From Anaerolineales bacterium (GTDB taxonomy: Bacteria > Chloroflexota > Anaerolineae > Anaerolineales > Villigracilaceae): DNA of 64,000 nt. This document shows positions 1 to 9,200 of the stretch, piece after piece. The position numbers and the translations under genes are program-made. Numbering within the stretch: the first letter of the stretch is position 1; each line of letters opens with the position of its first letter. The notes beneath the pieces were generated by a model. That model ran no database searches. It was not told the origin of the DNA and worked only from the letters and a program-made list of their open reading frames with translations. The stretch covers positions 1-64,000 of the forward strand of contig JAUQXA010000062.1 in assembly GCA_030834895.1 (NCBI GenBank). The letters are read 5' to 3'.

Positions 1-84
1 CACCAGGGATTTCTCATATTCGGACCAGTTCTTGACACGATATAATGTCTTTGGGCGTGAGGATGACTTTGTACGTTTAGGCAT
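1..84 (-). CDS. IS5-family transposase, N-terminal fragment cut by the window edge
   Basis: Reading leftward from an ATG at 84, an open frame of 28 codons runs off the window. It begins MPKRTKSSS and continues with YRVKNWSEYEKSLV. A basic N-terminus followed by Y-x-x-x-N-W-x-E-Y-(x)3-L-(V/I) is how many IS5-family DDE transposases start, normally followed by a (R/K)RG-S-(L/I)-T-x-W motif that would lie outside this window. The catalytic domain is not visible. The element end would lie between 85 and about 117. A CTAG at 118-121 fits the YTAR target preference of some IS5 members, but the matching copy would be outside the window. Family assignment rests on only 28 residues. Confidence 0.6.
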   Translation of the reverse strand, partial: MPKRTKSSSRPKTLYRVKNWSEYEKSLV

Positions 85-121
85 AAACCCAAAGTTACTT
101 TCTCACGCCTCTTTTGTCTAG
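85..121. mobile_element. Probable right end of an IS5-like element with CTAG target
   Basis: This short segment separates the transposase start from the remaining part of a dienelactone hydrolase gene. It contains CTCACGCC (102-109), which is the reverse complement of GGCGTGAG at 54-61 inside the transposase fragment. It ends in CTAG (118-121), a typical IS5-group target. The exact element boundary cannot be fixed without the other end. Confidence 0.35.
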
Positions 122-127
122 CCTTCC

Positions 128-796
128 ATGCACCAAAGTCAGGCGGATTTGCTCGCGCAGGAGGGGTATCTCGTGATCGCCCCCGATACCTTCCGTAGCG
201 CAACCACATCATGGATTCCGCGCGCGATCTATCAGGTGGTCAGCACCAAACCGGAGGACATCAACACCGACCTGGATTCGGTCTACACCTGGCTGGAAAC
301 CCAGTCCGATGTGGACCCGAACCGCATCGCCATTGCGGGATTTTGCTACGGCGGACGGACTTCGCTGGTCTACAGCTTGCACAACAATAAACTCGCGGCG
401 ACGGTTGTGTTTTACGGCTCGCCCGAAACCGACCCCGCCGTGCTGAAGAATTTACCCGGCCCTTTGCTGGGGATTTTCGGCGGCGCGGATCAATCCATCC
501 CTGTGGAGGAAGTCAAGGCGTTTGACCAGGCCCTCAGCGAAGCGGGCGTGACTCATACCGTTTCGATCTATGAAGGCCAGCCTCATGCGTTTGTCGAAGA
601 TGCGGCGGGAATTCAGGCGGGCGGAGCGCAGGGTGAAGCCTGGGTTGAAATGCTGTCCTTCCTCGATGAGAATCTCAAGAACGCACCGTCCTCCCGGAAC
701 GGCGAGCCCATTGCCTATGCCCCCGGCTTTGAGTGGTATTACTATGCCATGCTCGCCTACGAGCATGCCTTTGGGACGGCAAGTCACCAGCATTAG
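128..796 (+). pseudogene. Dienelactone hydrolase family protein, 5'-truncated next to an IS end
   Basis: The 222-residue product has the core of a dienelactone hydrolase (COG0412, alpha/beta hydrolase): nucleophile motif GFCYGG, acid GGADQ and the PHAF histidine. These enzymes open lactones or related esters with a Cys-Asp-His triad. The usual N-terminal 50-60 residues (first strands and the HEWWG-type oxyanion segment) are missing: the first codon lies only seven residues before LLAQEGYLVIAPD, which normally sits near residue 65-80. An in-frame TAG at 119-121 and the adjacent transposase fragment suggest that an insertion sequence removed the start. There is no good ribosome-binding site before the ATG. 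It may be expressed as a fragment, but is probably inactive. The acidic and aromatic C-terminal tail is intact. Confidence 0.6.
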
Positions 797-841
797 GATT
801 GGATGTGCGCTGACAATCCATCAAGAGACCCGTTTACGAGA

Positions 842-868
842 GTAGGGGCGGGGTGACCCCGCCCCTAC
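842..868. repeat. GC-rich palindrome between convergent genes (GTAGGGGCG family)
   Basis: GTAGGGGCGGGG (842-853) and CCCCGCCCCTAC (857-868) form a perfect 12-bp stem with a TGA loop. It sits between the hydrolase fragment and the convergent lipoprotein gene, and may end both transcripts although no T-run follows. A related palindrome occurs inside the 38603 gene at 40633-40653. A second small inverted repeat, AGGCGC-AA-GCGCCT, follows immediately. Confidence 0.6.
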
Positions 869-896
869 TTGTAAGGCGCAAGCGCCTCACCCTGCC

Positions 897-1754
897 CTAT
901 TTGCAGGGCGTAACTTCAGCGACAAGGTTGGCAGAACCTTCCCCCGCCACGTTGAAAGCGACCACCGTGTAGGTGTAGTTTCCACCGCCGCCGAGAATGG
1001 CATCGAGGACCGAATCGGTGTTAGCTGGCAGTTGAACCAGCATCCTGCTGTCGCGGTAGACTCGATAACCGTCTTCATTGTTTGCGGCATCCACCCACGA
1101 CAGGCGGACTTTTGCAAAGCCATCCGAGCAGCTTTCCTTGTAGGTCAATTGAAGGGGATGCGCAGGCGGCGAATATGTCCCTTTATCCACTTTGACAAAT
1201 ACGTTCAACTTCAAAAGCTGAGTCCCGTTTCCGCTTATCAACTGCCATATCCCTTGATGCCCACCCGTCTTCGGTGGAGCGACCATGGTGATGTGGATGG
1301 TGATGCTTTCGCCGGGCGGGACTGTTTCCCCCTCCGCGATAACGGGATACTTTTCCAATTGAGCCATTCGGTACCCAGACTCGAAGACGATTTTATAGGA
1401 ACTGTCCCACGTGCAGGTTCCGCTGTTTTTCAGCGTAAACGTCATGGTGAAATACCCATTGGGTGGGACGGGTTTATTGCTTTTGAGGTTCACAAAATCA
1501 TACGGGACATCATCGCGCAACCATTCCACACTTTCCGCGGAATCCACGCAGACAATTGGCGTTCCCACAGTGGGCGTGGGCTGTGCCACGAGTGTTTCCC
1601 CCGCGACGGAAGGCGCAACAGTGGATGTCACCACCAGCGCAGTTGAAGACGGCGCGACCGTCGGAGCAGAGGACAGCGTTGGCTGTGGACTACAGGCGGA
1701 AAGAATCAAGAAGATCAATCCGACGAACTGAAATTTTTTCGCTTGAATTTTCAT
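897..1754 (-). CDS. Lipoprotein with NBR1-type Ig-like and fibronectin III-like domains
   Basis: The 285-aa protein starts with a lipoprotein signal (hydrophobic stretch and LSAC lipobox, Cys21), followed by a Pro/Thr/Ser-rich linker (about 22-65). A central domain (about 70-180) has the pattern of the bacterial NBR1-like Ig fold: TFTLKNSGTCTWDSSY with its conserved Trp, then VPPGESITI and GIWQLISGNG. The C-terminal part (about 195-285) resembles a fibronectin III domain. Such proteins are anchored on the outer face of the membrane and probably bind surface ligands or assemble extracellular structures; no catalytic residues are seen. It is transcribed divergently from the YdcZ-like gene. The substrate is unknown. 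Confidence 0.7.
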   Translation of the reverse strand: MKIQAKKFQFVGLIFLILSACSPQPTLSSAPTVAPSSTALVVTSTVAPSVAGETLVAQPTPTVGTPIVCVDSAESVEWLRDDVPYDFVNLKSNKPVPPNGYFTMTFTLKNSGTCTWDSSYKIVFESGYRMAQLEKYPVIAEGETVPPGESITIHITMVAPPKTGGHQGIWQLISGNGTQLLKLNVFVKVDKGTYSPPAHPLQLTYKESCSDGFAKVRLSWVDAANNEDGYRVYRDSRMLVQLPANTDSVLDAILGGGGNYTYTVVAFNVAGEGSANLVAEVTPCK

Positions 1755-1924
1755 ATTGTGCGCAAATTATATCCCCACCAGGAAAACCACCCCGTAATAA
1801 TACATATCCTTGTAACGAACGTCAAACCGTTTTGACTATTATAGTGGGCAAAGTTGAGTCCATCAAAGGTGGTATAGTAGAATTTAATGTACGGCAAGCG
1901 CTTTCACATTCAGGAGATGCATAC

Positions 1925-2362
1925 ATGCTTGAATTTGGTCTGGTAATTTTGGTCGGGTTGATTGGGGGAATAGCGGTTGGCATTCAATCGCCAATTGCGG
2001 GAGCCATGGGACAAAAAATAGGCGGAACTGCAAGCAGTGTCATCGTCCACTTGAGCGGGCTTATCCTTTCGGCGATTCTGCTGGTTTTCAGGGGCGGGGA
2101 AAAAATCCGGGATTGGAATACACTGCCCTGGTATATGTTGGGAGCGGGAATCTTCGGGTTAATCCTTTATCAAAGCATCAACGTGACTTTGCCAAGGCTG
2201 GGCGCGACGACCATGCTGGCACTGATCATCATCGGGCAACTGCTAACCGGTGTTTTACTGGATACGTTCGGCTGGCTGGGAGTCACCGCACGACCGATCG
2301 AATCAACCCGTGTCATTGGAATTGTCGTTCTGCTGATCGGCGGTTACCTGGTCATAAAATAA
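1925..2362 (+). CDS. YdcZ/DUF606-family membrane transporter-like protein
   Basis: The frame is open from 1556, but the coding start is set at ATG 1925 because CAGGAG lies 8-9 bp upstream and hydrophobic coding begins there (MLEFGLVILV). The 145-aa product is almost entirely membrane-spanning (four to five helices). It resembles half-size DMT-superfamily proteins of the YdcZ family, including the early G-(G/I)-x-V-G-x-Q-S-P-(I/L)-x-(G/A) motif. The family is associated with small-molecule export, and the substrate is not predictable here. Two-gene YdcZ pairs exist elsewhere, but there is no partner here. Confidence 0.65.
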   Translation: MLEFGLVILVGLIGGIAVGIQSPIAGAMGQKIGGTASSVIVHLSGLILSAILLVFRGGEKIRDWNTLPWYMLGAGIFGLILYQSINVTLPRLGATTMLALIIIGQLLTGVLLDTFGWLGVTARPIESTRVIGIVVLLIGGYLVIK

Positions 2363-2478
2363 TGCGGGGTGTCTTTCAACTGTCATCCATACCTGTCGAT
2401 ATGCTATCAACAAGCGCCGTAGTGTGTCTATACTCAATAATGACAGCAGTTCGTATTCAAAAGGATTGGTAAATCAAG

Positions 2479-2964
2479 ATGAGCGTTGATTCTGCGCATA
2501 AAAGTCACTGGGAGATTGGGGAAGTCGTTTTTGGGATTCCATTTCTCATCAGCATCGCCATACATTTCGTCGTTCCATTTTCCCTGCCACAAGGAATCCT
2601 TAGACAGGTCCTGATCCCTGTGGGCATCGTTCTGATACTCATCGGCATCTGTCTTATCGTCCTGGCGCGCCGCGAGTTTGCTTATTTCAGTCAACCCACG
2701 GACCCTGGTCACCCAACGAGCAGGATTATCAATACCGGCGTGTTTGCCATATCAAGAAATCCGCTCTATCTGGGAGGTGTTATTATATTTTTGGGTCTCG
2801 CCCTGGCGCTAAATATGCTTTGGGCGTTGGTAACGCTTCTGCTTTCGATCATTATCTGTCATTATGTTCTGATCGTTCCTGAGGAGCGATATCTGGCGGC
2901 AAAGTTCGGTGAAGAATATAAGGAATATGCCGCTTCCGTTCATCGATGGCTTGGTCGTAAATGA
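2479..2964 (+). CDS. Isoprenylcysteine carboxyl methyltransferase-like membrane methyltransferase
   Basis: The protein is 161 aa with about four membrane segments. The C-terminal half carries the ICMT/phospholipid methyltransferase signature: ISRNPLYLGG, then VPEERYLAAKFGEEYKEYAASVHRW. The RNPxYxG and EExxLxxxFGxxYxxYxxxVxRW motifs form the S-adenosylmethionine pocket. In bacteria these enzymes methylate lipids or other membrane-embedded substrates, and the true substrate cannot be told from sequence. It is followed 24 bp later by the HXXEE protein and may share its transcript. Confidence 0.75.
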   Translation: MSVDSAHKSHWEIGEVVFGIPFLISIAIHFVVPFSLPQGILRQVLIPVGIVLILIGICLIVLARREFAYFSQPTDPGHPTSRIINTGVFAISRNPLYLGGVIIFLGLALALNMLWALVTLLLSIIICHYVLIVPEERYLAAKFGEEYKEYAASVHRWLGRK

Positions 2965-2988
2965 CTTACAAAAAGAGGATCATGTTCA

Positions 2989-3543
2989 ATGAACAGTATT
3001 TTTGCAAAGCTAAGTCAACTTGATTTCCTGACATGGCTCTGGCTGTTTGTCATTGCCTTCGCACTCCATGAAATGGAGGAATGGAACATTCTACGCTGGT
3101 ATCAGCGGAATTATGTCGACCTGCCGCCGTCCACCGACAAGGCGGTCCGGGTATGGATCGTCTTCGTCATTCTGGTTGGCGTTGTCTGGTGCGCTGTGGC
3201 TACACTGCCGGGTAATCCGATCTTCGCGGCTTACGTGTTTCTTCCAGCGATTGCAGTGGCGATGCAAAATGCCCTTCAACATGTGTATTGGCTATTCCAG
3301 TTCAGACAATGTGCGCCGGGGATCCTCACCGCCGTATTTGGCCTGATTCCATTGGGAGTCTATTTGGCTCTCCGGGCAGTCTGGCAGAATTATGTATCAA
3401 TATGGTATGTTATGATCCTTGTGCTTTTGCTTGTCCCGGGTCTGGTCCAGACCGTGCAGGCCGGGAACAGGATGACGAAGCAAATCCGCGCCATTCATCA
3501 TCTTGGCATTAAGTTGGCTGGGCTGTTGGAACGCCGGGTCTGA
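2989..3543 (+). CDS. HXXEE-domain membrane protein
   Basis: The 184-aa polytopic protein carries HEMEEW near residue 27, the His-x-x-Glu-Glu motif that names the HXXEE family, in the first membrane helix. Four to five further hydrophobic segments and a conserved internal His (NALQHVYW, about residue 98) follow. The family has no established activity; the HxxEE motif suggests metal binding or membrane catalysis. The start is ATG 2989 after AAAGAGGATC. It probably forms a small operon with the methyltransferase upstream. Confidence 0.7.
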   Translation: MNSIFAKLSQLDFLTWLWLFVIAFALHEMEEWNILRWYQRNYVDLPPSTDKAVRVWIVFVILVGVVWCAVATLPGNPIFAAYVFLPAIAVAMQNALQHVYWLFQFRQCAPGILTAVFGLIPLGVYLALRAVWQNYVSIWYVMILVLLLVPGLVQTVQAGNRMTKQIRAIHHLGIKLAGLLERRV

Positions 3544-3721
3544 TCAATGGTATGTGTACCCGTGTCAACGCCGTCCGCCAACAAAAAGCAATGTATATCA
3601 AAGGATTTGGGAAGAAAATATCCTTGAGGTTCTTTTTTCTCCCGGCAAGTTGGCGCATTGGCACGTCAAGATTTGCATCATATCCATCCCAAAGTTCACA
3701 TCACACAAGGAGTTTGAATCC

Positions 3722-4174
3722 ATGTCCACTCCCCCACTTGGCAGTCAGACAGTCACACAGATCGGCATTATCGTTCGTAACCTGGAGGAAACCGCCCAGG
3801 CCTGGGCAAATCTATTGGGTGTACCAATACCGGAGATCATTGTCACCGACCCGGCTGAGCTGGCTCGCACGGAATATCAGGGACGGTCAACACCCGCTCG
3901 AGCCAAACTGGCCTTCCTTCCACTGGGACAAGTCACACTGGAATTGATCGAACCCATCGGCGAGCCAAGCACGTGGAACGATCAACTTGTACAGCACGGT
4001 CAATCCCTGCACCATATCGCTTTTGAGATCAAAGGGATGACTCAACAGATCACCATCCTGGCGGAACACGGACTCCCGCTGGTACAACGCGGCGAGTATC
4101 AGGGCGGACGCTACGCCTATTTGGATGGTCAGCAGCAATACGGGACGATTGTAGAATTGCTGGAAAACGATTGA
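3722..4174 (+). CDS. VOC-fold (glyoxalase/methylmalonyl-CoA epimerase-like) protein
   Basis: The frame is open further upstream, but ATG 3722 is preceded by AAGGAG and the recognisable fold starts there (150 aa). It shows two beta-alpha-beta-beta-beta repeats: VTQIGIIVRNLEETAQAWANLLG and LHHIAFEIKGM. Candidate metal ligands are a Gln/His near the first repeat, His in HHIAFE and a terminal Glu (TIVELLEND). Sequence style is closest to methylmalonyl-CoA epimerase-like VOC proteins. Function within the superfamily (isomerase, lyase, resistance protein) is open. Confidence 0.65.
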   Translation: MSTPPLGSQTVTQIGIIVRNLEETAQAWANLLGVPIPEIIVTDPAELARTEYQGRSTPARAKLAFLPLGQVTLELIEPIGEPSTWNDQLVQHGQSLHHIAFEIKGMTQQITILAEHGLPLVQRGEYQGGRYAYLDGQQQYGTIVELLEND

Positions 4175-4221
4175 GCTGGCAGCCTATTAACGAGACAACT
4201 GAGTTCTCTTGCTATTTAGAT

Positions 4222-6111
4222 TTACTCCACTCCGTAGAAAATCCCATATCCCACCAGGTTCGGGTCGTTTTCCCATTGACCACAAAACTGAGTCAGTGCC
4301 CCCGTTTGGGGAATTAAGTCTGTGGGGACAATTGCCATCACCCTTTGCTGGGTAAGATAATTCATGGCATAGAAAATGGTCTTCGGGGCTTCGATCTCTC
4401 CCGCCCAGTTGACCATATAAGTATCCGCAAGAGAATGGGCGCTTTCCCTGAATGTGCCGACATGAAAGTTCGGCATCCAGTCGAGGAAGGGGTCATTTTG
4501 TTTTTTGATGTTGATATAGGTCCCTTCATCGAACTTGACCACGATGGGCGTCAGTCCCTCCGCACATGGGACAGCCTGAACAGACTGCGGCCTGGCAGTT
4601 GACTTGATGACGACGGGTCCGATAAATATGATAGGAATCAAAATCGCGACAAAAACCAACATGGAGACCGATGCAGGGATTATAGATTTATCGAAAAACT
4701 TATCTGCCAGTGGAATGTGCTTGATTCGACTCAGGAGGAGATGCAGTCCCATCGCGGGCAGGGCGGCAAAGACCACGATGCTGGCGGCGTAGGGTCTCAT
4801 GCGGTAGGCGTCAGTGGGAGGAAGGAATGGGACGGAGACGAAGATTCCAACGGTGGCAACCAGAACCAGGCTGAGGACTGGGTCCCTGCGATTCTTTACC
4901 CAGGCAAAGATTCCAAGCAGGCACAAAATGTACATCACCCAACGGGTCGCAACAGTCAACTCCCAGTTCTCGCCGCCCAGATATGAATAAACGTTGTACC
5001 AGGAATCCGAAAACAACATCTTCCAATTGAAGAGCGCGCCCTGCACGGTCTGCATTGGGTTCGAGCGGATCAACTCGAACGCAAGTTGATAAATTCTTTT
5101 GGATTGCTCAGGCTCCTGAATGGCAAGCACTTCGGGATGGGCTTCAAATACATACGCCCACGACTTTCCCCCCGAAGCAAGTCCATAAAGGGTATAGGAA
5201 AAATTGGCAAACGGAACCCCACCAGGCACTGCAACCAACCGCGTGAGCGCAAAATTGAGAGCAAACCCCAGTATCACCGCGCTAGCACCAATGAAAAACG
5301 CCTTCCACAAAATCAGTTTGTTTTCGCGCAACAGCCAGCCTGCCCAGAGGATAAGCAATGGCAGCATGAAGAATGCGCCTGCGCGGGCGTTCAAGGCCAG
5401 GGTCGTGGCGAGTAATCCAAACCAAAGGTAGGACAAGCTTTTTGCCGATGCGCCGCGCCAGAGCAGACCGAACCCCAAAGTCCCCAACATCACGCCGAGG
5501 TTTTCCGACATACTAATTCCGCTGTGGGCGCGGTAGAACAGGAAGACCACCATCAGGATGAAAACCGCAAGTTCCGCGCCGTGCGTGCGTTGGATTTCAC
5601 GCGCCGTGAAGTAACAGGCAAGTCCCGTCAGGAAGGTGAGGACGGCCAACGCCGTCATCAAGTTGCGCCCCGTCAGGGTTAACACCACGGACAACAGCGA
5701 ACCAAAGAGCGGACGGCGGGCGGAGAAGATCGAAAACAGATCTCCATTCATCAATCGCAGGGCATCCATGTAATAGGTTTCAGCGTCGAAGAGCGGAATC
5801 AATCCGCTCAAGATGGTGGACTGCGACTGCCCCGAAGCCCAGAGTCCCGCCAACGGCATGGCAAAAAGTGACAGGGTCGCGGCCATGCTGACAAAATCCC
5901 CAATACGGTTTGGGACGCGAAAGGCCAGATAGATGACCAACACTGCCAGCGGGATGACCAACCCAAAGCCGGTCCGCAGGGACATGCTGACGGGGCGTAA
6001 AAGGTTCGGGGAGCGGTTGGCCAGAATCAGGATGAAGAGCGCGGCGGAAACTGCCAGAAGGAAAATCTGCCAAAACAGGGGTCTTGGCTTATGGATGAAG
6101 TGGTTTGTCAT
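4222..6111 (-). CDS. GT-C-type membrane glycosyltransferase-like protein (629 aa)
   Basis: The product has about a dozen membrane helices and a soluble C-terminal part (about 490-629). After the first helices it has DAETYYMDALRLMNG, an acidic first-loop motif typical of GT-C/GT39-like transferases that take sugars from polyprenyl phosphate carriers, followed by ARRPLFGSLLSVVLTLTG. It is divergent from PMT/ArnT, and no DxD copy elsewhere is certain. It is transcribed away from the three other giant membrane transferases, with a 135-bp AT-rich intergenic region (6112-6246) that should hold both promoters. It probably contributes to surface glycan assembly. Confidence 0.6.
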   Translation of the reverse strand: MTNHFIHKPRPLFWQIFLLAVSAALFILILANRSPNLLRPVSMSLRTGFGLVIPLAVLVIYLAFRVPNRIGDFVSMAATLSLFAMPLAGLWASGQSQSTILSGLIPLFDAETYYMDALRLMNGDLFSIFSARRPLFGSLLSVVLTLTGRNLMTALAVLTFLTGLACYFTAREIQRTHGAELAVFILMVVFLFYRAHSGISMSENLGVMLGTLGFGLLWRGASAKSLSYLWFGLLATTLALNARAGAFFMLPLLILWAGWLLRENKLILWKAFFIGASAVILGFALNFALTRLVAVPGGVPFANFSYTLYGLASGGKSWAYVFEAHPEVLAIQEPEQSKRIYQLAFELIRSNPMQTVQGALFNWKMLFSDSWYNVYSYLGGENWELTVATRWVMYILCLLGIFAWVKNRRDPVLSLVLVATVGIFVSVPFLPPTDAYRMRPYAASIVVFAALPAMGLHLLLSRIKHIPLADKFFDKSIIPASVSMLVFVAILIPIIFIGPVVIKSTARPQSVQAVPCAEGLTPIVVKFDEGTYINIKKQNDPFLDWMPNFHVGTFRESAHSLADTYMVNWAGEIEAPKTIFYAMNYLTQQRVMAIVPTDLIPQTGALTQFCGQWENDPNLVGYGIFYGVE

Positions 6112-6246
6112 GGTGAGTGGCAGGATTATACCCTTTGGGGCACGGAGAAAAAATAAAAATTGCTGATATACTAAGAAAATTGCCCAAACAATACAATTTG
6201 TTTCATTCCCCTAAAATACAAATACAATTCGTCCAAGGCATGATTT

Positions 6247-9200
6247 ATGACCGACAAAACCGTCTCACTCACTGACCTGAATACCGCCGACGAGGAAGCG
6301 CTGGTTCAAAAGTTACAAGTTTCCCCCCGTCTTGCCAGGCGGATCATCTCCCTACGTCCCTACAAATCGGTGGATGAGTTGAACAAAGTCTGGGGATTGG
6401 ACCCGGCCGTGTTGCAACGTGTTCTATCGTCACCCGGTGAGCCCCCACTTGAAAAGACGTCCGCCCCATCAAGGGAAACTAGGTCCCCTGAAATGGAGGA
6501 GGAACCAATTTCGCCGCCGGAAAAAATACCCTGGCAGACAAGCGTCCTTTTGGTTTTGATTTTGTTGGTCGGCGCTTATTTTCGATTTACCGGCCTGAAT
6601 TGGGATGAAGGACAACACCAGCACCCGGACGAGCGTTACATCTCGATGGTCATCGGGCAAATCAAGGATGTAAATAGCGTTGCCGAATATTTTGACACCG
6701 CGAACAGTCCTCTCAATCCCTTGCGCTTCGGCTCCTACACATACGGCATGTTCCCGTTATTTTTCACGCGCATGGTTGCGAACTGGGTGGACATGTCAGA
6801 ATATGATGCGGTCACGCTGGCGGGCAGGGCCATGTCGGGCATCTTCGACCTGCTTGCGGTCTGGATGCTCTACATTTTGGCGAAGCATCTGTACGACAGG
6901 CGCGTCGGCTTGATTGCGGCGGCGCTGGGCGCGGCGGCCGTTCTCCAGATTCAACTCTCGCATTATTTCACGGTGGATTCATTTTCCACAGTCTTTGTCC
7001 TGGCGGGTTTTTATTTTGCACTTCGGGCAATTCCTGTTCACATCCCCCACAAAAGGATTACCTGGTCGAACCTGATTCATTTTACCTTGTTCGGTTTCCT
7101 CATTGGACTGGCCGGGGCCTGCAAGGTCAACACCCTGCCCGTTTTTGGAATCATCGGACTGGCTGGCCTGGCACGCCTGATCATGGATTGGAAGAAACCT
7201 GCTTTCTCCACCACCCTGATTGTCACCATTGTGGGATGGCTGCTCGCGGCTTTGGCTGCCACCCTTGCTTTTCGTGTCTTCCAACCTTATGCCTTTACAG
7301 GTCCCAATTTTTGGAATGTGGGATTCAACGAAGAGTGGCTGCGGGTCATCAAGGAAGTTGTCAACCACGTGGCGGGGAATTCCGATTGGCCGCCCAACAC
7401 TCATTGGACGAATCGTCCTGCCACATATGCCTGGGTCAACATGGTGGTCTGGGGCATGGGCATCCCGCTTGGGCTTGCCGCCTGGCTGGGATTGGGTTGG
7501 GCCTTCAAACGCATCTGGGATGGCGACTGGAGCAGGCATCTCCTGCCGTTCGTCTGGGTCCTCGGATATTTCCTTTGGCAGAATGCGCAGTTTTGGCGCT
7601 ACATGCGCTACTTCGTGCCGATCTATCCATTCCTTATCTTATTTGCCGCCTGGGCCTTGGTTGAAATTTACGACCGGACTCGCGAAAGCCGCGAACGTTG
7701 GCTGGCGGACGGGGTCAAGTCTGCTTTCAATTTTTCAGATTGGAAATTGACATGGAAGGGGGCGGTGGGCGTTTTGCTTCCCATCATCGTTCTCGTCGGG
7801 ACTTATGGCTACGCGCTAGCCTTCACCCGTATCTACAACCGCCCAATGACGCGCATCGCCGCCTCGGAGTGGATGCTTGAAAATATCCCCGCTCCATTCA
7901 ACGTGATCGTGGATTCGCCTTCGGGTAGTCGCTCCTATCCGGTGGCAGTGGGCAACCGTCACATCATCGAGCCGGGATACTCAGCGTCGGCCAACATCCA
8001 CGTCCAGCAGTATGGAACCGTCTCGAAGATCACGACCGCCGATGTCCGCCAGGTGGGTGTGGGATTTTATTTCAAACTGACGCGCGACCCGGAAGGAGAT
8101 GATATTGTGACCGAAGGCAGGCTGGCGGTTAATGATGATGACCAGAACGAACAGCACACAATCTCCTTTGGTGATATCGACCTGCTTGCAAGCCAAACAT
8201 ACTATTTCCATTATCGGATTCAAAGCAGCAGCCTGTTTTCCTTCTCGAACATCATTCTGAAGCATGTGGACGAGAATCGTCCAACTCTGCCTGTTGACCT
8301 GAACCTGCAAGCTCAGTCGGGAATCCTGGAAGGTTCGCTGCCACTGACACCCCAGCAGCCTTTGGGATTGAACCGTCTGCAAATCAACGGTTTTCGTCAG
8401 GTCTTCACTCCCACCGTGACCACGCTTAAAGTGAGCATTTATAAAGAAGGCGACAGTGAAAACCCTGTGGTGGAAAGTATGCAGACCCTGTCGTTTGCCG
8501 AGCCGGGACTGCGACTGTCGCCAACTTTCAGCTTCTCCCCTGTCGAATTGTACGGCGAGCAGACCTATCAGGTCCGTTACGAAATCGTCGAAGGCGGGCC
8601 ACTCCGCGTCCTTGCGGATTCCTATACCCTCGAAACTTCATGGGATGACGCCCTGCCGTTGAACATCAACAAGTACGATGCCCAGGGTGGGATCTACACG
8701 CCGTTGAACCTCGAACTCTACGAGCCTGATACACCTGAAAAACGCGAGAAGATGATCGAGATTCTGGAGGAAAGCAATTACATCGTCATCCCCTCCAACC
8801 GGGCATACGATGCCATGCCCCGCCTCCCTCTGCGCTATCCACTTTCCTTGAAATACTACCAGTTGCTATTCAATTGCGAATGTAGTGGTGATGAACTTGA
8901 GAACAAAGCCTATGGACTTCAGCCTTCCTTCAAGAGTCCGCTTGGTTTCGAGTTGATTGCTGTGTTTGAAAGTCCGCCCACTTTGGGTTTCATCTCCTTC
9001 CCTGACCAGTGGGCGGACGAATCATTTACTGTGTATGACCATCCCAAGGTGATGGTCTTCAAGAAGACTCAGGACTTTTCCATTGAAAAGGTCAGTGCCC
9101 AGTTGAACGAAGTGAATCTGGACGAGGTCTTCTTCCAAACTCCCGCGGAATACACCAAGGCACCCACCGCCATGCGCCTCCCGAAGGACCGGCTCGAGGC

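Noticed and set aside
842..868. Candidate Rho-independent terminator
   Set aside because: There is no T-run on either side, and related palindromes occur inside a gene; a REP-like repeat is the better call.
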